Source: Magnetospirillum sp.
GTDB taxonomy: Bacteria > Pseudomonadota > Alphaproteobacteria > Rhodospirillales > Magnetospirillaceae
Reading direction: 5' to 3'
Length of the DNA stretch: 64,000 nucleotides
Assembly (NCBI GenBank): GCA_024707145.1
Contig: JANQAI010000012.1
Coordinates: 1-64,000 of the forward strand
The position numbers and the translations under genes were made by a program. Below are positions 28,710-36,718 of the stretch, in pieces (the first letter of the stretch is position 1; the number at the start of each line of letters is the position of its first letter). The notes under the pieces were generated by a model. That model did no database searches. It was not told where the DNA came from and saw only the letters and a program-made list of their open reading frames with translations.

Positions 28710-30230
28710 ATGTATCGGGACCGGATCGGCTTGAAGTCGCTGTGGGGCAAGGTGGTGGGCGCCGAGGAGGCGGCTCTGCTGATCAAGGACGGCATGACTG
28801 TCGGCATGAGCGGCTTCACCCGTTCGGGCGACGCCAAGGTGGTGCCCATGGCCCTGGCCGAGCGTGCCACGGAAAGCCCCATGAAGATCTCGCTGCTGAC
28901 CGGCGCTTCGCTGGGTTCGGACATCGACAAGACCCTGGCCGAGGCCAAGCTGCTGTCGCGCCGCATTCCCTTCCAGGCCGACCCGGTGCTGCGCAAGTCC
29001 ATCAATGCCGGCGAGGTGATGTTCGTCGACCAGCACCTGTCCGAGACGGTGGAAATGCTGCGCTCGCGCCAGCTTCCCCCGGTGGACGTGGCGGTCATCG
29101 AGGCGGTCGCCATCACCGAGGACGGCGGCATCGTGCCGACCAGTTCCATCGGCAACTCGGCCACCTTCGCCATCCTGGCGGAAAAGATCATCGTCGAGAT
29201 CAATATCCACCAGAGCCTGGACCTGGTGGGCCTGCACGACGTCTACATCCCGACCCGGCGGCCGCACCGCGAGGCCATTCCGCTGACCCAGCCGCACGAC
29301 CGCATCGGCCTGCCCTACATCCCGGTGGATCCCTCGCGCATCGCGGCCATCGTCATCACCGAGAAGATGGACAGCTTCGCCACCATCACCCCGCCGGACG
29401 AGGAAACCAACGCCATCGCCGGCCATCTGGTCGACTTCTTCCGCCACGAGGTCAAGCTGGGCCGCCTGTCCACCAGCCTGCAGCCGCTGCAGGCTGGCAT
29501 CGGCTCCATCGCCAACGCGGTGCTGCACGGCTTCATCGACAGCCCCTTCCATGACCTGAAGATGTACTCGGAAGTGCTGCAGGATTCGACCTTCGAGCTG
29601 TTCGACGCCGACAAGCTGAAGTTCGCCTCCGGTTCGGCGCTGTCGCTGTCCGAACCCTGCGCCCGCAAGTTCTTCGGCAACATCAACCGCTACAAGGACC
29701 GCCTGGTGCTGCGCCCGCAGGAAATCTCGAACCACCCCGAGGTCATCCGCCGCCTCGGCCTGATCGGCATCAACACCGCGCTGGAAGCCGACATCTACGG
29801 CAACGTCAACTCGACCCACGTCAACGGCACCCACATGATGAACGGCATCGGTGGTTCCGGCGACTTCGCCCGCAACTGTTATCTGTCGGTGTTCGTCACC
29901 AAGTCGGTGGCCAAGGGCGGCAAGCTCAGCTCCATCGTCCCCATGGTCACCCACGTGGACCACTGCGAGCACGACGTGGACCTGATCGTCACCGAGCAGG
30001 GCCTGGCCGACCTGCGTGGGCTGGCCCCGCGCGAGCGCGCCAAGGTCGTGGTCGAAAACTGCGTGCATCCCGCCTACAAGGACATGATGCGCGACTACGT
30101 GGCCGAGGCCACCGCGCGGGGCGGCCACACGCCGCACTGCCTGGAAAAGGCGTTCTCGTGGCATCTGGCCGCCCAGCAGCACGGCGACATGCGCAAGGCC
30201 GCCACCGCCACCAGGCAGGCCGCCGAGTAA
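28710..30230 (+). CDS. Acetyl-CoA hydrolase/succinate CoA-transferase
   Basis: 506-residue class I CoA-transferase of the acetyl-CoA hydrolase/transferase family (Ach1/Cat1/AarC type). Key segments are DGMTVGMSGFTRSGDAKVVP, HLSETVEMLRS, ADIYGNVNSTHVNGTHMMNG, GIGGSGDFARNCYLSVFV and the C-terminal VTEQGLADLRGLAPRERA. The glutamate that forms the CoA thioester intermediate is expected in the VTEQG region. It likely swaps CoA between succinyl-CoA or acetyl-CoA and a short-chain acid, linking acetate to the TCA cycle. Monocistronic, with a strong terminator. Confidence 0.9.
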   Translation: MYRDRIGLKSLWGKVVGAEEAALLIKDGMTVGMSGFTRSGDAKVVPMALAERATESPMKISLLTGASLGSDIDKTLAEAKLLSRRIPFQADPVLRKSINAGEVMFVDQHLSETVEMLRSRQLPPVDVAVIEAVAITEDGGIVPTSSIGNSATFAILAEKIIVEINIHQSLDLVGLHDVYIPTRRPHREAIPLTQPHDRIGLPYIPVDPSRIAAIVITEKMDSFATITPPDEETNAIAGHLVDFFRHEVKLGRLSTSLQPLQAGIGSIANAVLHGFIDSPFHDLKMYSEVLQDSTFELFDADKLKFASGSALSLSEPCARKFFGNINRYKDRLVLRPQEISNHPEVIRRLGLIGINTALEADIYGNVNSTHVNGTHMMNGIGGSGDFARNCYLSVFVTKSVAKGGKLSSIVPMVTHVDHCEHDVDLIVTEQGLADLRGLAPRERAKVVVENCVHPAYKDMMRDYVAEATARGGHTPHCLEKAFSWHLAAQQHGDMRKAATATRQAAE

Positions 30231-30249
30231 GAGCCCCTGTTAAAACAGG

Positions 30250-30291
30250 CGCCACCCCGGGCGGTCCGTCCGGGGTGGCGTTTTGTTTTGG
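30250..30291 (+). terminator. Terminator after CoA-transferase gene
   Basis: 11-bp stem CGCCACCCCGG / CCGGGGTGGCG with a 9-base loop, followed by TTTTGTTTTG. Confidence 0.9.
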
Positions 30292-30299
30292 GCATGTCA

Positions 30300-30429
30300 G
30301 GAGGACCTGTGGGTAGTCCTCCCGTTTGGTTTACGTCATGGCCGGGCCTGACCCGGCCATCCACGCGCATCCGCCAGCAATGTGCCGGACGACACCGCGT
30401 GGATGCGCGGATCAAGTCCGCGCATGACG
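30300..30429. repeat. Composite palindromic intergenic repeat
   Basis: A small hairpin GGAGGAC / GTCCTCC (30300-30322), then an element bounded by CGTCATGG and GCATGACG (30334-30429). Its interior hairpins include ATGGCCGGG-CCTGA-CCCGGCCAT and TGCGCGGA-TCAAG-TCCGCGCA. It lies between convergent genes. I see no gene in 30231-30609. Confidence 0.75.
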
Positions 30430-30609
30430 GCTATTGTTGGCGGTGAAAAGCCCTCATGCCGTTAGGTATTGCCGAGTCCGAGCGACCACCAACTGCCTAC
30501 CCATACATACCCGTTGTTTTTCACCACGGGCACCAAGAAGACGTGCCAGAGGGTAGCCGGCCGGCCTCCCGGCAGATCGCTTGGCCCCCTTGGTGTCTTG
30601 GTGGTGAAC

Positions 30610-31449
30610 TTATCCCAGCAGCCGCCTGACGCTCCGCGCGCTCAGGGCCGAGCCGTCCTCGGCCACCTTGGCGGCGCCCCAGCGCACCGCCTCGGCCACC
30701 GCCGCAGGCATGTTCAGGCCGCCCGCCAAGGCATGGCACAGGCCGGCGGCGAAGGCGTCGCCCGCCCCCGTGCTGTCCACCGCCGCCGCCGGGACCGCCG
30801 GCACCTCCAGCGTCTCACCGCCGACGTCGAAGGCCTGGGCGCCGTGGGCGCCGCGAGTCAACACCATCCAGTGCAGCCATTCCCCCGCCACCAGCCGGCC
30901 TAGGGCCAGCGGATCATCGGCCTGCACGTCCGATTGCGAAGCCAACACCACTTGGGCGGGATACAGCCCCTCACCCACCGGCGGCACGTGGGCCACCACC
31001 GGCTGGCGGGCGGCCGCCCGCGCCAGCAACGGGCCGAGCGCGGTGGAGCGGTTGCGCACATAGACCAGGTCGGCCGGCAGGTCGAGCAGGCGGACGGGCG
31101 GTGAGGCCTCCTGCACGCGGCCCAGATTGACGATGGTGCGCTCGCCCGCCGGGTCCACCAGCAGGATGGAGCGGGTGCTGCGTCCGGCCACCCGCACCAC
31201 CGCCGAGATGTCGACGCCGCGGGCGGCCAACTGGGCCAGCTGCCAGGAACCTGCCGCGTCGTTGCCCACCGCCGTCACCATCGCCACCTGGTGACCGGCC
31301 GCCGCCAGCGCCACCGCCGTGTTGGCGCCGCCACCGCCCAACCGCACCTTGGCGGGCACCCCATCCAGATGGGCGCCTTCGCGGCACCGGCTGCTCAGAT
31401 GCACCACCTCGTCCGAGGCGACGCCGCCCACCACCACGATCCGCGCCAT
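30610..31449 (-). CDS. PfkB/ribokinase-family sugar kinase
   Basis: 279-residue PfkB carbohydrate kinase. N-terminal signature ARIVVVGGVASDEVVHL, the substrate motif VRLGGGGANTAVALAAAG, and the ATP-site/catalytic motif AAAVDSTGAGDAFAAGLCHAL with the catalytic Asp. It would phosphorylate a sugar or nucleoside-like substrate; the specificity is not evident and no pathway gene is adjacent. GGAGGAG precedes the ATG at 31449, which excludes the longer upstream ORF. Confidence 0.88.
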   Translation of the reverse strand: MARIVVVGGVASDEVVHLSSRCREGAHLDGVPAKVRLGGGGANTAVALAAAGHQVAMVTAVGNDAAGSWQLAQLAARGVDISAVVRVAGRSTRSILLVDPAGERTIVNLGRVQEASPPVRLLDLPADLVYVRNRSTALGPLLARAAARQPVVAHVPPVGEGLYPAQVVLASQSDVQADDPLALGRLVAGEWLHWMVLTRGAHGAQAFDVGGETLEVPAVPAAAVDSTGAGDAFAAGLCHALAGGLNMPAAVAEAVRWGAAKVAEDGSALSARSVRRLLG

Positions 31450-31562
31450 GGCTCCTCCGTTGTCTCCGGCGCCCAAGGTAGTCCACCGCGCCTCCGTTGG
31501 GAACCGGACCAAGCGCACTCCTGTTTGTCAGGGATGAACCGGAAAGGGTACCCGTAAGCCCC

Positions 31563-32327
31563 ATGAGCAATCCCATGCGCCAAGCTTCGGGCGCGGCATC
31601 GCCCGAGGCGGAAGATTTTTACGCCCAATCCCTGATGCACCTGCACCGCTCGGGCATTCCCTTCCTGCTGGGGGGAACCTATGCGGTGGCCGCCTATACC
31701 GGCATCAGCCGCCCCACCAAGGACATGGACGTATTCTGCCGCGCCGGCGACTATCCGCGCATCCTCAGCCATTTCGCGCGGGCCGGCTTTCACACGGAAG
31801 TCGAAGACGCCCGATGGATTGCCAAGGTCTGGCAGGGCGACTGGTTCTTCGACGTCATCTTCAATTCCACCATCGCCATCAATCCGGTCACCGACGCCTG
31901 GTTCGCCGAAGCCCACGGCGCCACCATCTGCGGCGTCGAGGCCCAGTTGATCCCACCCACCGAACTGATCTGGTCCAAGGCCTTCGTGCAGGACCGCATG
32001 AAATACGACGGCGCCGACGTGGCCCATCTGATCCTGCGCACCCATCGGGCAGTGGACTGGCGCCGCCTGCTGTCGCTGTTCGAGCAGTATTGGGAAGTGC
32101 TGCTGATGCACATCGTCACCTTCCGCTTCGTCTACCCCACCGAGCGTGAATGCGTGCCGCGCTGGCTGCTGGATGAACTGATGGACCGGCTGGAGGCCCA
32201 CGCCAACATGCCTGTGCCTCAGGTCAAGGTGTGCCGGGGCCGTATGTTCTCGCGCGCCGACTACGCCATCGACGTCACCCAATGGGGCTTCGCCGACGTG
32301 GTGGGCGAAGGCCAGCGCCGCACATGA
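31563..32327 (+). CDS. Nucleotidyltransferase-fold protein
   Basis: 254 residues. HLHRSGIPFLLGGTYAVAAY followed by GISRPTKDMDVFCRAGDYPR shows the GG...DxD pattern of minimal nucleotidyltransferases (polymerase-beta-like fold, as in the AbiEii/MNT groups). A third acidic residue is plausible in WFFDVIFNSTIAIN. No toxin-antitoxin partner is adjacent. It is followed after 15 bases by a metallophosphoesterase gene in the same direction, and the two may form an operon. The biological target is unknown. Confidence 0.65.
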   Translation: MSNPMRQASGAASPEAEDFYAQSLMHLHRSGIPFLLGGTYAVAAYTGISRPTKDMDVFCRAGDYPRILSHFARAGFHTEVEDARWIAKVWQGDWFFDVIFNSTIAINPVTDAWFAEAHGATICGVEAQLIPPTELIWSKAFVQDRMKYDGADVAHLILRTHRAVDWRRLLSLFEQYWEVLLMHIVTFRFVYPTERECVPRWLLDELMDRLEAHANMPVPQVKVCRGRMFSRADYAIDVTQWGFADVVGEGQRRT

Positions 32328-32342
32328 GCGAGGAAGGCGTAC

Positions 32343-33071
32343 ATGAGCGAGGAGAACGGGGCGCTGACGGTCGCCGGCCTGGGCGACCTGCACGTGACCG
32401 AACGCAACCAGCACCCCTACCGAGACCTCTTCGCCGAGATCGCCGAGCAGGCCCAGGTGCTGGCGCTGTGCGGCGACCTCACCAATCTGGGCCGCCCGCA
32501 CGAGGCGGAAATCCTGGCCGAGGACCTGCGGGCCTGCCGCATCCCGGTGGTGGCGGTGCTGGGCAACCACGACCTTGAATGCGGCCACGGGGCGGAAGTG
32601 CGCACCATCCTGGGACAGGCCGGGGTCACCTTCCTGGACGAGGAAAGCCCGATCATCCACGGTGTCGGCTTCGCCGGGGCCAAGGGCTTCGGTGGCGGCT
32701 TCGGCGCCCGCATGCTCAGCCCCTTCGGCGAGGACGCCATCAAGGCCTTCGTCGGCGAGGCGGTGAACGAGGCCTTCCACCTGGAAAACGAACTGCACAC
32801 GCTGCTGCAGGATACCGACAGGCTGGTGGTGGCGCTGCACTACGCCCCCATTTCCGACACCGTCGAGGGCGAACCCAAGGAGATCTGGCCGTTCCTCGGC
32901 TCCAGCCGCCTAGCCGAGACCATCGACCGCTTTCCGGTCAAGGCGGTCTTCCACGGCCACGCCCACCACGGCGCCGCCTACGGCCGCACCAAGGCCGGCG
33001 TGCCGGTCTACAACTGCGCCATTCCGGTCGTGAAGGACGGCGGCCGCCCCTACGCCCTGGTCAGGGTGTGA
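32343..33071 (+). CDS. Metallophosphoesterase
   Basis: 242-residue calcineurin-like phosphoesterase. All metal-binding blocks are present: AGLGDLHVTE, LCGDLTNLG, LGNHDLECG, ALHYAPIS and FHGHAHHGA. Length and block spacing fit small cytoplasmic enzymes of the YfcE/Rv0805-like class, which act on phosphodiesters. The substrate is unknown. It lies 15 bases after the nucleotidyltransferase-fold gene, so the two may act on a shared nucleotide modification. Confidence 0.88.
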   Translation: MSEENGALTVAGLGDLHVTERNQHPYRDLFAEIAEQAQVLALCGDLTNLGRPHEAEILAEDLRACRIPVVAVLGNHDLECGHGAEVRTILGQAGVTFLDEESPIIHGVGFAGAKGFGGGFGARMLSPFGEDAIKAFVGEAVNEAFHLENELHTLLQDTDRLVVALHYAPISDTVEGEPKEIWPFLGSSRLAETIDRFPVKAVFHGHAHHGAAYGRTKAGVPVYNCAIPVVKDGGRPYALVRV

Positions 33072-33134
33072 CGCGAGCGGATTGTTAACCACGGCCCGCC
33101 ATAGTGCCGGCCTCCCGATCCGGAGGCCGCGCCC

Positions 33135-34946
33135 TTGGACGACAACCGCTCTCACAACGTCCCGGCGGGCATCGCCCGCCTGTACCGCACCCTGTGGGCC
33201 TATGCCGCCGGCCACCGCCCGCGGCTGGTGGCCTTTCTCTCGCTGCTGTTCGCCGCCCAGGCGGTACGCCTCGCCATCCCCTATTATTTCGGCTTGGCGG
33301 TCAACGACCTGCAGCAATCCTCCGGCCAGGACCTGGCCCAGGCCGGCCGGCACGTCGCGCTCGCCACCGGGGCGGTGGTGCTGGGCTGGCTGCTGCACGG
33401 CCCGGCCCGGGTGATGGAACGCTTCCTGGCGGTGACCGTGCGCGAGCGCTTCGCCGACAGCCTTTACGCCCAGGCCGCCAACTTGCCGCTGTCCTGGCAC
33501 GAGGGGCGCCATACCGGTGACGTCGCCACCCGCATGAGCAAGGCGGTCACCGCCCTGTTCGGCTTTTCCCAGCATCAGTTCGTCTATCTCCAGAACGTGG
33601 TCAGCCTGGTCGGGCCGCTGGCCGCCATCGCCATGATTTCATGGACCACCGGCACCGCGGCGGTGCTGGCCTATGTCTTCATCTTCATCCTGCTGGTGCG
33701 CTTCGACCGGGTGATGGTGCGCCTGATCCGCGACGAGAACGCCGCCGAGCGGCGCTGGCAGGCCGCGCTGCTGGACGGGCTGGCCAACATAGCCACCATC
33801 CGTGCCCTGCGCATCGCCGGCCCCATCCGCCGGCTGGTGGCGGAACGCTATGGCCAAGTGTCCGTGCCGCTGCGCCGCAACATCGTGGTCAACGAAAGCA
33901 AGTGGTGCGCCATCGACCTGCTCAACAATGCCATCCGCACCGGGCTGGTGGTGCTGTACGGCTGGCTGGCCTGGCGCCAGGGCGGCGTGCTCCTGCTGGG
34001 CAGCGCGGTGATGGTGCACCAGTATTCCCAGCAGGTGGGCAACGTGGTGGGCTCCATGGCCGGCCATTGGAGCGACCTGGTGCGTTATTCCGCCGATATC
34101 TCCGGCGCCGACCAAGTGCTGGAGGCGCTGCCCGCTCCCACCCCGGCCGCCCTACCGCTGTTGAACGACTGGCGCCGGGTGTCGGTCGAGCACGTGACCT
34201 ATCACCACGGGATCAAGCGCGGCGGCGGCCCGGCGTTGAGCGAACTGTCGCTCGACATCGCACGGGGCGAGCGCATCGCCCTGGTGGGCGAAAGCGGCTC
34301 GGGCAAGAGCACCCTGCTCAAGGTGCTGGCCGGCCTGTACCAGCCGGAACGGGCCCGCATCGCCGTGGATGGAGTGGCCTGCCTGGGCCTGTCGGATTTG
34401 GGCGGTGTCGCCACCCTGATCCCGCAGGACGCGGAAATCTTCGAAGCTTCGCTCGGCTTCAACATCACCCTGGGGCGCGACGCCTCGGCCGACGCCGTGG
34501 CACGGGCCTGCCGGCTGGCCGGCTTCGATACCGTGCTGGCCGCCCTGCCCGAGGGCCTCGACACCCCGGTGGGGGAACGGGGTTTCGACTTGTCGGGCGG
34601 CCAGCGCCAGCGCCTGGCCCTGGCGCGCGGCCTGCTGGCGGCGCGGGAGTCGTCGCTGCTGCTGCTGGACGAACCCACTTCGGCCCTGGATCCGGTGACC
34701 GAGGCCCGCGTTACCCAGGCGGTGCTGGACGAGCACCCCCACGCCGCCATCATCGCCAGCATCCACCGCCTGCACCTGCTGCCCCGCTTCGACCGCGTGG
34801 TGCTGATGGAGGCCGGACGGGTGGTGGACAACGGCAGCCTGGAGCAATTGCTGGCCCGCCAGCCGCTGTTCCAGGCCCTGTGGGCGAAATCGCCCGCCTC
34901 GGGCTTTGACGGCTGGGCATGCCACCTGGACGAAAATAGGGGGTGA
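33135..34946 (+). CDS. ABC exporter, fused permease and ATPase
   Basis: 603-residue half-transporter of the type I exporter class. The six-helix membrane domain (residues about 20-320) is followed by an ATPase domain with Walker A GESGSGKST, Q-loop LIPQDAEIF, signature LSGGQRQRLALARG, Walker B LLLLDEPTSALD and switch His IASIHRLHLL. It would act as a homodimer in the inner membrane. The substrate is not evident. The start is TTG at 33135 behind CGGAGG. The adjacent TetR-RND operon suggests, but does not prove, a shared export theme. Confidence 0.88.
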   Translation: MDDNRSHNVPAGIARLYRTLWAYAAGHRPRLVAFLSLLFAAQAVRLAIPYYFGLAVNDLQQSSGQDLAQAGRHVALATGAVVLGWLLHGPARVMERFLAVTVRERFADSLYAQAANLPLSWHEGRHTGDVATRMSKAVTALFGFSQHQFVYLQNVVSLVGPLAAIAMISWTTGTAAVLAYVFIFILLVRFDRVMVRLIRDENAAERRWQAALLDGLANIATIRALRIAGPIRRLVAERYGQVSVPLRRNIVVNESKWCAIDLLNNAIRTGLVVLYGWLAWRQGGVLLLGSAVMVHQYSQQVGNVVGSMAGHWSDLVRYSADISGADQVLEALPAPTPAALPLLNDWRRVSVEHVTYHHGIKRGGGPALSELSLDIARGERIALVGESGSGKSTLLKVLAGLYQPERARIAVDGVACLGLSDLGGVATLIPQDAEIFEASLGFNITLGRDASADAVARACRLAGFDTVLAALPEGLDTPVGERGFDLSGGQRQRLALARGLLAARESSLLLLDEPTSALDPVTEARVTQAVLDEHPHAAIIASIHRLHLLPRFDRVVLMEAGRVVDNGSLEQLLARQPLFQALWAKSPASGFDGWACHLDENRG

Positions 34947-34969
34947 CTCCGCCCCTCATCGGTGCCATA

Positions 34970-35004
34970 TACCGTCCAGACGGTACAGTACCGTCCAGTC
35001 GGTA
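34970..35004. promoter_or_regulatory. Tandem TetR-type operators
   Basis: Two palindromes, TACCGTCCAGACGGTA (34970-34985) and TACCGTCCAGTCGGTA (34989-35004), with centres 19 bases apart. They lie just upstream of the TetR gene that begins the efflux operon, as expected for autoregulation by cooperative dimers. Confidence 0.8.
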
Positions 35005-35021
35005 CAGAAGCATCGGAATCC

Positions 35022-35561
35022 ATGTCCGCACCTCTCTCGACCCGCGACAAGATCATCGACGCGGCCATGTCCATCGTCCGCGAGCAGGGCGTGGCCAAGC
35101 TGACCTTGGACGAGGCGGCCAAATGCGCCAACCTGTCCAAGGGCGGCGTGCTCTATCATTTCAAGACCAAGGATGACCTGATCCGGGGCATGGTCGAGCG
35201 CCTGATCGTGCAGGCCGACGCGTTACAGCAATCCTATTATGATCGCGAACCCGAGGGGCCCTACCGCTGGGCGCGGGCGGCGGTGCGCACCGGCTTCGAC
35301 CCCAACGGCCCGGCCAGCGACAAGCTGGCCAGCGCCCTGCTGGCCAGCATCGCCGTCAATCCCGCCCTGGTGGCCCCCCTGCAAGCGCAATACGACACGT
35401 GGACCGCCCGCATCGAGTCCGACAGCCCCAACCCCATGCTGGCCGGCATGATCTGCATGGCCATGGATGGGCATTGTTTCGAGAACATTCTCGGCCTGGA
35501 TTTGTGTGACAACGCCCAACGCGAGCAGATGAAGACCTTCATGCTCGACCTGCTGAAGTAA
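35022..35561 (+). CDS. TetR-family repressor of RND efflux operon
   Basis: 179 residues. The N-terminal helix-turn-helix is TRDKIIDAAMSIVREQGVAK, LTLDEAAKCANLSKGGVLYH and FKTKDDLIRGMVE, typical of TetR/AcrR proteins. The C-terminal ligand domain is helical and divergent. It is first in an operon with the periplasmic adaptor and RND pump genes, 16 bases upstream of the adaptor, with two palindromic operators before it. It is expected to repress the operon until a pump substrate binds. ATG at 35022 is chosen because the upstream extension overlaps the operators. Confidence 0.9.
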   Translation: MSAPLSTRDKIIDAAMSIVREQGVAKLTLDEAAKCANLSKGGVLYHFKTKDDLIRGMVERLIVQADALQQSYYDREPEGPYRWARAAVRTGFDPNGPASDKLASALLASIAVNPALVAPLQAQYDTWTARIESDSPNPMLAGMICMAMDGHCFENILGLDLCDNAQREQMKTFMLDLLK

Positions 35562-35577
35562 GAAGACGGAGCTGACG

Positions 35578-36708
35578 ATGAATATCAAGCGCATGGTCAT
35601 CATGTTGGTCGCCGCCGGCGTCATTTTCGGCGGGGTCTTCGGCTTCGTCCAATTCAAGAACGCCATGATCAAGGACTACTTCGCCAACATGCCCAAGCCG
35701 GTGGTGACGGTGACCGCCCTGCCCGCCCAGACCGAGCAGTGGCGCGAGGTGGTCCCGGCGGTGGGCACCCTGCAGGCCGTCAACGGCGTCGACATCGCCG
35801 CCTCGCTTTCGGGTCTGGTCAAGGAGATCGGCTTCCAGTCGGGCCAGAGCGTCAAGAAGGGCCAGCTGCTGCTGCGCCTGGACAGCGACGTGGAGCAGAG
35901 CGACCTGCGCTCGGCCCTGGCCGATGCCGACCTCGCCCGCATCTCGGCCAACCGCCAGCGCGCCCTGGTGCGCACCGACGCCGTCAGCCAGTCGGCGGTG
36001 GACAAGGCCGAGGCCGAGTTAAAGGTCAAGGAGGCCAAGGTGGCCGGCATCCGCGCCACCATCGAGAAGAAGGCGGTGTTCGCCCCCTTCGACGGCGTGC
36101 TGGGCGTGCGCAAGGTGGATCTGGGCCAGTACGTGCAGCCCGGCCAAGCCATGGTCAACCTGCAGGACCTGTCGGTCATGCTGGCCGACTTCACCGTGTC
36201 GCAGAAGGACCTGGCCGTGGTCCAGGTGGGCGCCCCCATCGCCATGACCACCGACGCCTGGCCGGGCCGGGTGTTCACCGGCGTCATCGCGGCGCTGGAG
36301 CCCAAGGTCGATGAGAAGACCGGCATGATCGCCGTCCAGGGCCGCTTCCCCAATGCCGACGGCGCCCTGCGCCCAGGCATGTTCGCCCGCATCGAGGTCA
36401 CCCGCCCGACGGTGGCCGAGGTGGTGACCGTGCCGGTGTCGGCGGTGGCCTACAACCTGCATGGCGACAGCGTCTTCGTGGTCAAGGACGGCGCCGACGG
36501 CAAGGAGGCGGTGCGCACCTTCGTACAGTTGGGCGACCGGCGCGAGGGCAAGGTGGCGGTGCTCAAGGGCCTGTCCGTCGGCGACCTGGTGGTGACCTCG
36601 GGCCAGGTCAAGCTGGATACCGGCTCCAAGGTGGACATCCGCGCCGACGACCCGCTGAAGGCGGCTGCCACCACCACCAGCATCAAGCAGTCGGCCAAGG
36701 CCGAGTAG
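35578..36708 (+). CDS. RND efflux periplasmic adaptor (AcrA/MFP family)
   Basis: 376 residues. N-terminal membrane anchor VIMLVAAGVIFGGVFGFVQF, first lipoyl half DIAASLSGLVKEIGFQSGQS with VKKGQLLLRLDS, a coiled-coil hairpin of about 60 residues (ARISANRQRALVRTDAVSQS), second lipoyl half FAPFDGVLGVRKVDLGQYVQ, then beta-barrel and membrane-proximal domains (RPGMFARIEV, VPVSAVAYN). It links the inner-membrane pump encoded next to an outer-membrane channel, which is not encoded here. Confidence 0.92.
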   Translation: MNIKRMVIMLVAAGVIFGGVFGFVQFKNAMIKDYFANMPKPVVTVTALPAQTEQWREVVPAVGTLQAVNGVDIAASLSGLVKEIGFQSGQSVKKGQLLLRLDSDVEQSDLRSALADADLARISANRQRALVRTDAVSQSAVDKAEAELKVKEAKVAGIRATIEKKAVFAPFDGVLGVRKVDLGQYVQPGQAMVNLQDLSVMLADFTVSQKDLAVVQVGAPIAMTTDAWPGRVFTGVIAALEPKVDEKTGMIAVQGRFPNADGALRPGMFARIEVTRPTVAEVVTVPVSAVAYNLHGDSVFVVKDGADGKEAVRTFVQLGDRREGKVAVLKGLSVGDLVVTSGQVKLDTGSKVDIRADDPLKAAATTTSIKQSAKAE

Positions 36709-36718
36709 GGGATCCGCC

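Noticed and set aside
27639..30182. Long minus-strand frame of 847 codons
   Set aside because: Opposite transaldolase and the CoA-transferase, both clearly real; the antisense translation is compositionally biased with no motif.
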